In this document: positions 49,067 through 57,135 of the stretch, piece after piece
Layout: each line of letters opens with the position of its first letter
How positions within the stretch are numbered: the first letter of the stretch is position 1
Assembly (NCBI RefSeq): GCF_900100955.1
Contig: NZ_FNCC01000025.1
Location: 1 to 61,695 of the forward strand
Direction: 5' to 3'
Origin: Lentzea fradiae
GTDB taxonomy: Bacteria; Actinomycetota; Actinomycetes; Mycobacteriales; Pseudonocardiaceae
Length of the DNA: 61,695 nt
Made by a program: the position numbers and the translations under genes
The notes under the pieces: model-generated
Seen by the model: the letters and a program-made list of their open reading frames with translations, nothing else
Told to the model about the DNA's origin: nothing
Databases searched by the model: none

Positions 49067-51319
49067 TCAGAGGATCGGGATCTCGGCCCGCAACCGGTAG
49101 GTGTGCTCGGGCGTGAGGCCCGCCTGCAGGTCACCGCCGAGCGCGCGCACGCGGGTGGTGAGGTTGCCGATCCCGCTGCCGTCCCTGGACCTCCGCTCGT
49201 CCGACGAGATCCCGTCGTTGACGATGTCCATCGTGACGAGGTGCCGCGAGCTCTCCAGCACGATCTCGCAGCGTTCGGCCTTGCTGTGCCGCAGCAGGTT
49301 CGTCACGCCCTCGCGCAGCACGGTCGCGAGCGTCACCTTCACGTCGATGGGCAGCTGGTCGCACGCGTCGATCCGCACGACGACCTCGATGTCGGCCGCG
49401 TTCAGCAGCGCCCGCGCCGACCGGGTCTCCTCGTCGAACGACAGCTCGCGGTAGCTCAGCGCCACCGACCGCACGTCCGCGAGCGCCTGCCGGGAGATCT
49501 CCAGCACCTCGGTGAGCTCCTGCCGGGCCCGGTCCGGGTCGATGGTGAGCAACCGGTGCGTGAGCTCGCTCTTCAGCGTGATCGCGGAGAGGCTGTAGCC
49601 GAGCAGGTCGTGCAGGTCGCGGGCGAACCGCAGCCGCTCCTGCGTCACCGCCGCCGTCGCGAGCTCCTCCCGCGCCTCGTGCAGCTGGTTCACCATCGAC
49701 CGCAGCCTGGTCAGCGCGTAGAGCACGAGACCGTGGTTGGTCGCGGCGAGCACGCCGTACAGCACGCCCACCACGCCCTCGCCGAGCACGGCGTAGATGA
49801 CGCCCTGCAGCGCGACGACCGAGATGGCCACCGGCCACCCGGTCCTGCGGGGCAGCAGCAACGCTGCCGTCCCGGCGAGGAAGCCGGGGATGCCCGCGAG
49901 GTAGGGGTTGCCGAACGCGAACGGGGGCACGTAGACGCACACCGCCAGCGCGGCGAGGACCGCGACGCGCAGGGGCAGGCTCAGCCGGAGGTGCGGGCGG
50001 CTCACCACGCCGAGCACGATCGCGACCGTGAGGGCGATGCCGGCGACGGTCGTCCCGATGCCGACCGGCCCGATCGGGTAGTAGGTCACCAGGGTCGTCG
50101 CCATCAGGCCGTACCCGATGACCACGGCCGTGACCAGCACCTGGGCCAGCCGCGTCGCGATCAGGGGACCGGCGAGGCGCGACTGCTCCGCCGGTTGCTC
50201 CGGGGCGGGGTCGACCGGGATCTCGGCGTGCAGCCGGTAGGTGCCCCCCGGCCCGGCCCCGGCGAGCAGCGAGCCGCCGATCGCGGTGGTGCGGGTGGCG
50301 AGGTTGTTCAGGCCGCTGCCGTGCTCGGTGCCGGACTCGGCGGGGGCGCCGTCGTTGACGATGTCGATCGACGCCAGCCGGTCGTCACCGGAGATCGTGA
50401 TCGTGCAGCTGGTGGCGTCGCTGTGCCGCAGCAGGTTCGTCACGCCCTCGCGCAGCACCGTCGCGAGCACCGTGCGGGAGCGCGGCGAGAGGGAGGGGTG
50501 GTCGGACTCGATCGTGGTCCGCACCCCGGCCGCGGTCAGCACCGAGCGGGCGGACTCGATCTCGTCGGACAGCGACAGCTCGCGGTAGCTCGACGCGACC
50601 GCACGAACGTCCGTCAGCGCCTCGCGGGCGATGTTGAGGATCTCGGCGAGCTCCCGCGCCGCGCGGCCGGTGTGGTCACCGATCAGCTTGCGGGCGAGCT
50701 CCACCTTCAGCGTGATCGCCGACAGGCTGAAGCCGAGCAGGTCGTGCAGGTCGCGGGCGAACCGCAGCCGCTCCTGCGACACGGCGAGGTCGGCGAGCTC
50801 GGACCGGGCCACCTCGAGCTGCTTGACCAGCGACGGGAGCCGGGACATGGCGAAGACGACCATGCCCGCCACGACGGACGACACGACGTAGTAGGCCAGC
50901 TGCGCGGGGTCTGAGACGTACTGGGCCCTGATCAGGCCGTTGCTCAGCGCCACCGCGAAGAACACGAACCACCGCAGCCGGCGGGGCAGCACCAGCAACG
51001 CGCTGCCCGCGAGGAACCCCGGCATGCCGGACCAGGCGTTCGGGAAGAAGTAGTAGGGCACGTAGACGAGCCCGGCCATCACGCCGAGCGCGGTGTACGC
51101 CTTGCCGGAGTGCAGGTCCACGCCCGACCGGCTGAACACCCTCAGCTGGAGGTAGCCGATCGTGAGCAGGCAGGCGAGCGAGCCCGCGATGCGCGCGGGG
51201 GTCGGTCCCGCCTGCAGCACGTACGAGAAGGCGTTGCCGAGGTAGTTGGCGAACACCACGCTGACGACGATGTGGGCCAAGCGACGGGACACGGACGAGT
51301 GTTCCTGTCGTAGCGTCAC
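49067..51319 (-). CDS. Tandem fused histidine kinase (two complete DesK/NarL-type modules)
   Basis: 750 residues, about twice the usual length. Module 1 (1-370) has about six membrane spans, the phosphoacceptor box FARDLHDLLGFSLSAITLK with His192, and the ATP domain (EGVTNLLRHSDA, GSGLNNL). Module 2 (385-750) repeats the whole plan: new membrane spans, FARDLHDLLGYSLSAITLK with His570, EGVTNLLRHSKA and GSGIGNL. All catalytic boxes look intact in both. GTG start at 51319 after GGGAG. It may signal to regulator 2 at 44414, which is on the same strand. Confidence 0.92.
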   Translation of the reverse strand: MTLRQEHSSVSRRLAHIVVSVVFANYLGNAFSYVLQAGPTPARIAGSLACLLTIGYLQLRVFSRSGVDLHSGKAYTALGVMAGLVYVPYYFFPNAWSGMPGFLAGSALLVLPRRLRWFVFFAVALSNGLIRAQYVSDPAQLAYYVVSSVVAGMVVFAMSRLPSLVKQLEVARSELADLAVSQERLRFARDLHDLLGFSLSAITLKVELARKLIGDHTGRAARELAEILNIAREALTDVRAVASSYRELSLSDEIESARSVLTAAGVRTTIESDHPSLSPRSRTVLATVLREGVTNLLRHSDATSCTITISGDDRLASIDIVNDGAPAESGTEHGSGLNNLATRTTAIGGSLLAGAGPGGTYRLHAEIPVDPAPEQPAEQSRLAGPLIATRLAQVLVTAVVIGYGLMATTLVTYYPIGPVGIGTTVAGIALTVAIVLGVVSRPHLRLSLPLRVAVLAALAVCVYVPPFAFGNPYLAGIPGFLAGTAALLLPRRTGWPVAISVVALQGVIYAVLGEGVVGVLYGVLAATNHGLVLYALTRLRSMVNQLHEAREELATAAVTQERLRFARDLHDLLGYSLSAITLKSELTHRLLTIDPDRARQELTEVLEISRQALADVRSVALSYRELSFDEETRSARALLNAADIEVVVRIDACDQLPIDVKVTLATVLREGVTNLLRHSKAERCEIVLESSRHLVTMDIVNDGISSDERRSRDGSGIGNLTTRVRALGGDLQAGLTPEHTYRLRAEIPIL

Positions 51320-51421
51320 GGCAGCAGCTCCCACGCGAGGGTCGGGACGCGGCCATGATACGGCCGCTTCCTGCGAAATCCCGCCTTTTGGCGTCCGCGA
51401 TCGGAGCAACATGGCGATGGC

Positions 51422-52099
51422 TCAACGCCTCGCTGTGACGACGAGCCCGGCACCCGCCAGGTAGGCGACGACGTCGGAGACGAGGGCCTTCTCCAGGTGC
51501 AGGGCCTCCGCGACCGAGGCGACCGTGGTCTCGGTGTCCAGCAACCACTTCGCGATCTCCGTCGCGGGCGCGTTGTGCAGGATCACCTGGTACTGCTGCC
51601 CCGCGCAGGCGAGCGCCTGGTCGCCGTTGAGGCGCTCGATCTCGGTGCCGCGCCGCATCGTGACGGGCTGGTCGGCGGAGATGTGCGGCAGGCCGAACAC
51701 GGCGTCCCTCGTCACGGCGACGACCGACAGGATCGGCCCGGCGCCGTCGTCGAGACCGAGCGACGGCACCAGGCACCCGCCCAGCTGGTCGAGCGTGTTC
51801 TTGAGCTTGCGCCACACCAGGCACGGACCGGAGCCGGTCTTCCAGCGCACGAAGTTCTCGTGCAGCGCCGAGATGTTCTCGAGAGCCACCGGTCCGAGGC
51901 TCATCCGGTGCAACGCCTCGCGCACGAGCGGGCTCGTGTCGGCGATCTCGATCGCACCCCACCGGCCGTGCACGGTCAGGTGCTCGGCGCCTTCGTCGAC
52001 GAAGGCGTCCTCCAGCAACGACCACAGCGGCCGGCCGGCCGGTACGTGCGACTGCGCGGGCACCACGGCGCCTCCGCTCTGGGCGACTGTCGTCATCAC
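51422..52099 (-). CDS. SagB-type dehydrogenase N-terminal-like domain protein (RiPP unit)
   Basis: 225 residues. The pattern HLTVHGRWGAIEIADTSPLV, a middle LENISALHENF and winged-helix-like end (TVASVAEALHLEKALVSDVV) resembles the N-terminal region found in SagB/ThcOx-type azoline dehydrogenases. The FMN nitroreductase domain that does the oxidation is absent. It follows the YcaO gene by 15 bp. It may help bind the precursor, or serve an unlinked dehydrogenase. Assignment rests on pattern and neighbours. Confidence 0.6.
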   Translation of the reverse strand: MMTTVAQSGGAVVPAQSHVPAGRPLWSLLEDAFVDEGAEHLTVHGRWGAIEIADTSPLVREALHRMSLGPVALENISALHENFVRWKTGSGPCLVWRKLKNTLDQLGGCLVPSLGLDDGAGPILSVVAVTRDAVFGLPHISADQPVTMRRGTEIERLNGDQALACAGQQYQVILHNAPATEIAKWLLDTETTVASVAEALHLEKALVSDVVAYLAGAGLVVTARR

Positions 52100-52114
52100 A
52101 TGAACCTGCCGACA

Positions 52115-54373
52115 TCACATGAACAACGGGATGGGGTTGAGCTCTTCGTACCTGCGCGGTCGGGGGAGTCGTCCCAGTTCTACCGGCACGTCGTAGAGGC
52201 GCCCTTGAGCGAACCTCGACCAGAAGTGCCGCAGGCCGGGCACCACGACCCGCACGACGGGCAGCCCCACGTCCGGCCGGGTCTGGTCGAGCACGAGGAC
52301 CTCCATCCCGCGGGCCTCGACGGCCTCCCGGACGGCGCGGACGTCGTCGGCCAGGTCCTCGCGGTGCGCGTAGCCGTGGTGCAGGGCGTCGCGCACCGGC
52401 TGGGCCGGGTCGGGGGAGAGCCACGCGTGGTCCGCGAGCCTCGCGTTCTCGAACCAACTGCGGATGTCGGTGTCCAGGGTGTGCGGGTCGACCGTCCCGC
52501 ACACCATCGGCATGCACTGGTTGAGCTCGGTGAGCGCCCGGCGCGCGGCGATCCGCGGGTCCAGGTGCGCGCCGCAGCCCAGCACGATGTCCTCGCGCGG
52601 GCCGCCGGTGCGGCGGGAGACCGCGACCACCACCGGCACGCCGAGGTCCGCCGTGACGTCGAGCAGCCACACCTCGCGGCCGAGCCCCGCGTGGACCTCG
52701 CGGTTGCGGGTGATCCACGGGTCCCCGAACGAGTCCTGGTCGAGGCCCGGCACCGGGGTGCGGTTGTACCACCAGATGGCGACCGCGTCCCGTTCGACGA
52801 GCTCCAGAAGCCCTTGCAGCACGGCGTCCTCGAGGCTGCTGCCGGCCGCGCACCCGTTGGAGTTGGCTGTGACGCTCGGCGGGCAGGGGGCGCCGAAGTA
52901 CAGCATTCCGGTGGGCAGGAACCTGTGCCGCCGCTCGGTGAGCGACCACAGCGGGGTCCAGTCGATCACCTCGTCCTCGTCGAACGGGGTGGCGACGTGC
53001 TGGAATCTCGAATGCGCCGCGTTCCACTCCTCGCGGCCCGCGAACTGCCGGGGGTGGTACTGCTGCACGGCGTCGGGGTGGATCGCGTCCGCCAGCGAGC
53101 GGTAGCTGGAGCGGACGCGGGCCTCGTCGCCGAAGAACGCGCCACTGCTGCGTTCCACGGCCTCGCACAACGCGCCGACCTCCGCGTCGAGCGGGGTGAC
53201 GCCCTTGCCGCCGGTGTCCGCGCGCAACGCCGACCGCAGCCCCTCGACCCCTTGCCCCGCGGCGATGTTCGCCCCGGAGCGGAAGGAGTTGAAGAACTCG
53301 GGACCGCGGTGGTCGCGGCGGATCTCCTTCACGATCCCGGTCACCGGGCCGACCAGGTGCCGGTAGGTGTCGAGCACCTCCTGCGGCGACGACGACCGGT
53401 GGCCGCCGCCGTCGCAGGGGTGTTTCACGCGACTGACGAGTTCGACCGGCTCGAACGCCCTGCGCGCGACAACACCGGGGTCACCGCAGCCGGGGCACTG
53501 GGGACGGACCCGCACCTCGTGCTGCTCGACCTTCATGGTCAGGCTGTCGTAGCTCCAGATGGACCGCTGCGCGTCCTGGCGGATGCCCGCCAGCCACTTC
53601 GCGGTCTCCACCGAAGCGATCTCCAGTGCCATCGCGGTGAGCGACGGCAGTCCGATGAGCGGCCGCGGCGCGGGACCCCGTTGCCCGCACCGCCTCCGCA
53701 CGTGCGCCTCGGCCTTGCGGTTCGCCGAGAGCCGCGCCGCGAGGCACCGCCAGCACGGGCCGTCGTCGCCGGGGGTGAAGAACGGGCCGACGCACACCTC
53801 CACGCCCACGGGCTTCACCAGCAGCCAGGGCCTGCCGGCCGCGCGGTGCGCGTCGTCGATGTCGCGCAGCTCGGGTGCCAGGTGGTCGGCACACGCCACG
53901 ACCGTCAGGTCACCACTCCCCGAGGTGACCGTGATGTCGTTGCGCTGCAAAGCTTCCACGATCGGCTCGCGGTCGATGTCCCCGATGGCGACCACGGAGA
54001 CCAGCGACGTCGTTGTCGCCGCCACCGCGTCCGCGGGGTCGAGGCCGGTCGCGTCCCAGTACGCGAGCGTGGCCTCGGTGGTGGCCGAACCGTCCTCCTC
54101 GCAGCGCCGCCCGATCAGACCGGCGGCGGCGAGCTTGGTGAGCATCCGGCTGACCACGTCCTCGGTCAGACCGGCGGGCAGGTCGCGCAGCACCGCGGCG
54201 AGGTCGCGGGTGCCGTCGAGCAGCGGTGCCAGCGACTCGACGTGGGCGCCCTGGATCGCGGTGACCCCGGACTCGCCGATCAGGTACACGGCCTCGCCCC
54301 GCACGATCTGCGGGCGCAGGTGGCGGCGGAACCCGATGGGGTGCTCGTCCGGCTCGGCCAGTTCGGGCTTCAT
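52115..54373 (-). CDS. Fused TOMM cyclodehydratase: ThiF-like precursor-binding domain plus YcaO
   Basis: 752 residues. The first ~310 residues form the leader-binding ThiF/ocin-like part with a zinc site of two Cys pairs (PCWRCL and QCPGCGD). Residues ~320-752 are the YcaO domain, with ATP-site elements such as SNGCAAGSSLEDAVLQGLLE followed by LVERDAVAIWW and REDIVLGCGAHLDPRIAARRALTE. The C-terminus ends LNPIPLFM, close to the Pro-rich tail of azoline-forming YcaO enzymes. It converts Cys, Ser or Thr of a peptide to azolines. Its ATG overlaps the precursor stop (ATGA). Confidence 0.92.
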   Translation of the reverse strand: MKPELAEPDEHPIGFRRHLRPQIVRGEAVYLIGESGVTAIQGAHVESLAPLLDGTRDLAAVLRDLPAGLTEDVVSRMLTKLAAAGLIGRRCEEDGSATTEATLAYWDATGLDPADAVAATTTSLVSVVAIGDIDREPIVEALQRNDITVTSGSGDLTVVACADHLAPELRDIDDAHRAAGRPWLLVKPVGVEVCVGPFFTPGDDGPCWRCLAARLSANRKAEAHVRRRCGQRGPAPRPLIGLPSLTAMALEIASVETAKWLAGIRQDAQRSIWSYDSLTMKVEQHEVRVRPQCPGCGDPGVVARRAFEPVELVSRVKHPCDGGGHRSSSPQEVLDTYRHLVGPVTGIVKEIRRDHRGPEFFNSFRSGANIAAGQGVEGLRSALRADTGGKGVTPLDAEVGALCEAVERSSGAFFGDEARVRSSYRSLADAIHPDAVQQYHPRQFAGREEWNAAHSRFQHVATPFDEDEVIDWTPLWSLTERRHRFLPTGMLYFGAPCPPSVTANSNGCAAGSSLEDAVLQGLLELVERDAVAIWWYNRTPVPGLDQDSFGDPWITRNREVHAGLGREVWLLDVTADLGVPVVVAVSRRTGGPREDIVLGCGAHLDPRIAARRALTELNQCMPMVCGTVDPHTLDTDIRSWFENARLADHAWLSPDPAQPVRDALHHGYAHREDLADDVRAVREAVEARGMEVLVLDQTRPDVGLPVVRVVVPGLRHFWSRFAQGRLYDVPVELGRLPRPRRYEELNPIPLFM

Positions 54374-54546
54374 GCGGCGAGCACTCCCTCGTCCGCGCGG
54401 TACGTGCCGGGGCTGCACGTCGTCCAGGTGATGTCGATGAACCAGTCCATCGACGCCTCACGGTCGAAGCGGTAGATCTTCATGTCGTCGGATTCGTCCT
54501 GGAGAGCGGGGACAGCGGCCAGGTGCTGGAAGGTCTTGGCGGACAT
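54370..54546 (-). CDS. RiPP precursor peptide (TOMM type)
   Basis: 58 residues. The acidic leader (about 1-33) includes FQHLAAVPALQDESDDM and IYRFDREASMDW. The probable core is ITWTTCSPGTYRADEGVLAA: Thr42, Thr43, Cys44 and Ser45 are consecutive heterocyclisable residues, with Thr48 further on. CGGAG lies 8-9 bases before ATG 54546. The stop overlaps the YcaO start by four bases, which ties the two together in translation. I do not recognise the core from a known product. Confidence 0.85.
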   Translation of the reverse strand: MSAKTFQHLAAVPALQDESDDMKIYRFDREASMDWFIDITWTTCSPGTYRADEGVLAA

Positions 54547-54607
54547 CTGCAGCTCCGATGTTTGTTTTCGGTTGACCTGGGTAATCATGCGGATCTGCGC
54601 TAATGGC

Positions 54608-54652
54608 CCGGTAGTTACCGGCTAATGCGAGCCGGTATGAAGTTTTCATACC
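54608..54652. promoter_or_regulatory. Two inverted repeats between RiPP unit and SARP 2
   Basis: CCGGTA-GT-TACCGG at 54608-54621 and GGTATGAA-GTT-TTCATACC at 54634-54652, both perfect. They sit between the divergent precursor and SARP 2 genes and may bind a shared regulator. Confidence 0.55.
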
Positions 54653-54755
54653 CGCCGCGGGCAGAACTCACCTGACATCGATGGCCTGTGCACTAACGCC
54701 CCCGCGTTGGTCCGAGCAGACTAATGAGGTGCTCGGAACCGAAGGAGGGGTCGCG

Positions 54756-55565
54756 ATGCAGATCAAGGTCCTGGGGCCCGTCGAGGCCAAGGTGAACGGT
54801 CGCTCGGTGACGCCCACCGCGGCCAAGCCGAGGCAGATCCTCGCGCTGCTCGCGCTGCACTCCGGGCAGGTCGTGTCCGTCCCCACGCTGATCGAGGAGC
54901 TGTGGGGCGACCGCCCGCCGCGCAGCGCCCGCACCACCCTGCAGACCTACATCCTCCAGCTGCGCAAGCTGATCGGCGACGCGCTGTCCGCCTCCGGCGC
55001 CACCGGCGCGAAGGAGGTGCTGGTCACCCGCTACGGCGGCTACCTGCTCGACGTGCCGCCCGAGGCCGTCGACGTGCACGAGTTCGACCGCCTCGCCCGC
55101 GCCGGCCAGCAGGCGAGCGAGGTCGAGGACTACCCGTCGGCCTCGCGGCTGCTGCGCCAGGCGCTCGACATGTGGCGCGGCCCCGCCGTCGTGGACGTGC
55201 GGCCGGGAATGCCGCTCGGCATCGAGGTCGTGCGCCTGGAGGAGGCCCGCCTCGGCGTGCTGGAGTCGCGCATCGACGCGGAGCTGCGGATGGGCAAGCA
55301 CAAGGCGCTGCTCAGCGAGCTGTCCGTGCTCACCGTGCAGAACCCGATGAACGAGAACCTGTGCGCGCAGTACATGATCTCGCTGTTCCGCGCGGGCCGG
55401 CAGTGGCAGGCGCTCGACGCGTTCAAGGCGTTGCGCAACACGCTGATCGAGGAGCTCGGCGTCGAGCCGTCGTCACGCCTGCAGACGTTGCAGCACGCCA
55501 TCCTCACGTCCGACCCGCGCCTGGACAGCGCGGAAACCCGCCAGCTGCAAAGACTTCTCGCCTGA
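54756..55565 (+). CDS. SARP-family activator (SARP 2)
   Basis: 269 residues, the same two-domain plan as SARP 1: winged helix (MQIKVLGPVEAKVNGRSVT, KPRQILALLALHSGQVV) and BTAD domain (to about 250). The two are strongly alike throughout. GGAGGGG precedes the ATG. It lies directly upstream of the PKS core operon and divergent from the RiPP unit, so it is the natural activator for the core; it probably recognises the 11-bp-phased boxes listed here. Confidence 0.94.
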   Translation: MQIKVLGPVEAKVNGRSVTPTAAKPRQILALLALHSGQVVSVPTLIEELWGDRPPRSARTTLQTYILQLRKLIGDALSASGATGAKEVLVTRYGGYLLDVPPEAVDVHEFDRLARAGQQASEVEDYPSASRLLRQALDMWRGPAVVDVRPGMPLGIEVVRLEEARLGVLESRIDAELRMGKHKALLSELSVLTVQNPMNENLCAQYMISLFRAGRQWQALDAFKALRNTLIEELGVEPSSRLQTLQHAILTSDPRLDSAETRQLQRLLA

Positions 55566-55578
55566 ACCGAGGCTCCAG

Positions 55579-55607
55579 CGGCCCCCGTCACACTGTGGCG
55601 GGGGCCG
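55579..55607 (+). terminator. Hairpin after SARP 2
   Basis: 9-bp stem (CGGCCCCCG) with an 11-base loop followed by a T-rich TTCTCCTTTG run. Confidence 0.75.
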
Positions 55608-55633
55608 TTCTCCTTTGTGTCGCAACGGTTTCT

Positions 55634-55651
55634 TCGAGGACATCTCCAGTG
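55634..55651 (+). promoter_or_regulatory. Possible SARP half-sites before the PKS core operon
   Basis: TCGAGGA (55634) and TCCAGTG (55645) are 11 bp apart, but no convincing -10 hexamer lies 8 bp later, so this is weaker than the other sites. Confidence 0.3.
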
Positions 55652-55727
55652 GCTTACAGGCGTGCGCTGGCAACCTCGTCCTCGTGGGCGCGCGAGAACT
55701 CGCCCGCTGGAGGAAAGGAAGCGAACC

Positions 55728-55979
55728 GTGAGCGCACTGACCATCGAGGGCCTCAAGGAGATCCTCAACGAGGCCGCGGGCGACGACGACTCGTTCAAGC
55801 CCGGCCAGGACATCCTCGACATCCCGTTCCTCGAGCTGGGCTTCGACTCCCTCGCCCTGCTGGAGACGGTCGCGCTGATCAAGCGCAAGCACGGTGTCGC
55901 CATCGCCGACGACGAGATGGCGTACATCGAGACGCCCCGTCAGCTGCTGGACAAGGTCAACGGACAGATCGCGGCCTGA
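55728..55979 (+). CDS. Type II PKS acyl carrier protein
   Basis: 83 residues from a GTG with GGAAAGGAAG upstream. The phosphopantetheine Ser is in LELGFDSLALLETVAL, the typical type II PKS ACP pattern. It opens the core operon ACP, aromatase/cyclase, small protein, citramalate-synthase-like protein, KS-alpha, CLF, acyltransferase. It carries the growing poly-beta-ketone. Confidence 0.96.
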   Translation: MSALTIEGLKEILNEAAGDDDSFKPGQDILDIPFLELGFDSLALLETVALIKRKHGVAIADDEMAYIETPRQLLDKVNGQIAA

Positions 55980-56007
55980 CGCCGGCGACTCGGGAACGGA
56001 GACGGAC

Positions 56008-56937
56008 ATGACGCACACCACCACGCACACGGTCATGGTCGGGGCTCCCGCCAAGGTGGTGTACGACCTGGTCGCGGACGTGACGACCTGGCCGTACATC
56101 TTCGGACCCACGGTGCACGCCGAGGTGTTCGAACGGGACGGTTCGACGGAGCGGTTGCGGCTGCACGCGTTCGCCAACGGTGACGTGCGCACGTGGACGT
56201 CCCGACGCGAGCTCGACCCCGCGAACCTGCACATCTCCTTCGAGCAGGAGCGCACCGCGGCGCCGGTGAAGACGATGGGTGGGGAGTGGCGGATCGTCCC
56301 GATCGCCGACTCGGCGACGCGGGTCGATCTGCTCCACCACTTCACCGCCGCCCAGCCGGAGGCGGTCGACCTCATCCTGAACGCCGTCAACAACAACAGC
56401 GACGCCGAGCTGGCCGCGCTCAAGCGGGCGGCCGAGTACGGCGACGAGTACGACAAGCTGGTGCTGTCGTTCTCCGACAGCATCACGATCAACGCGAGCC
56501 GCAAGGACGTCTACGAGTTCCTGTACCGGTCCGACCTGTGGCCCGAGCGCCTGCCGCACGTGGCGCGCCTGGACCTCACGGAGGCCGTCACCGGGGTGCA
56601 GTCCATGGAGATGGACACCCGCAGCCCGGACGGGTCGATCCACACCACGCACTCGGTGCGGGTCTGCACCCCCTACGAGGGCATCGTCTACAAGCAGACG
56701 CACACACCGCCGATCATGGCGGCGCACGTCGGCCGGTGGACGTTCCGGGACCTCGCCGACGGCACCGGCATCGAGGCGACCTCGCACCACACGGTCGTCA
56801 TCCGGCCGGAGGTCGTCCCCGAGGTGCTGGGGGCGGACGGGACGGTCGACCGCGCCCGCGAGCTCATCCGGCACGCCCTGGGGACCAACAGCCTCACGAC
56901 CCTGCGGCACGCCAAGGAATTCGCTGAGAACGGGTGA
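56008..56937 (+). CDS. Didomain aromatase/cyclase, ActVII-like
   Basis: 309 residues with two START-like helix-grip domains: the first from HTVMVGAPAKVVYDLVADVT, the second from ITINASRKDVYEFLYRSD. Didomain enzymes of this length act after C9 ketoreduction to aromatise the first ring, in agreement with the ActIII-like reductase at 42209. A separate later-ring cyclase of ActIV or TcmI type is not seen in the window. Confidence 0.94.
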   Translation: MTHTTTHTVMVGAPAKVVYDLVADVTTWPYIFGPTVHAEVFERDGSTERLRLHAFANGDVRTWTSRRELDPANLHISFEQERTAAPVKTMGGEWRIVPIADSATRVDLLHHFTAAQPEAVDLILNAVNNNSDAELAALKRAAEYGDEYDKLVLSFSDSITINASRKDVYEFLYRSDLWPERLPHVARLDLTEAVTGVQSMEMDTRSPDGSIHTTHSVRVCTPYEGIVYKQTHTPPIMAAHVGRWTFRDLADGTGIEATSHHTVVIRPEVVPEVLGADGTVDRARELIRHALGTNSLTTLRHAKEFAENG

Positions 56938-56946
56938 GGTGGAGCG

Positions 56947-57135
56947 ATGGGGTTGAGTGGCGCGGACTTGCTCACCGCCGCTGCACGCGCTGCAAGCCGC
57001 AACGGGCTCTACGTCGTGTCGATGTACCTGGAGAAAGCCGCGGTCGACCACCAGCGCAAGGGATGCCCGTCCTCGGACGTGGCGCCCTGCGCGTACGAGA
57101 TCGAGGCTTCCCGAGTGCTGCTGTCGGGGTTCTAG
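56947..57135 (+). CDS. Small unknown protein in PKS core operon
   Basis: 62 residues, helical N-terminus (ADLLTAAARAASRNGLYVVS, then MYLEKAA) and two Cys residues (KGCPSSDVAPCAYE). GAGGTGGAG precedes the ATG, and its TAG is immediately followed by the ATG of the next gene, so it is embedded in the operon and very likely real. No family recognised. The Cys pair could bind a metal or form a disulfide. Confidence 0.65.
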   Translation: MGLSGADLLTAAARAASRNGLYVVSMYLEKAAVDHQRKGCPSSDVAPCAYEIEASRVLLSGF

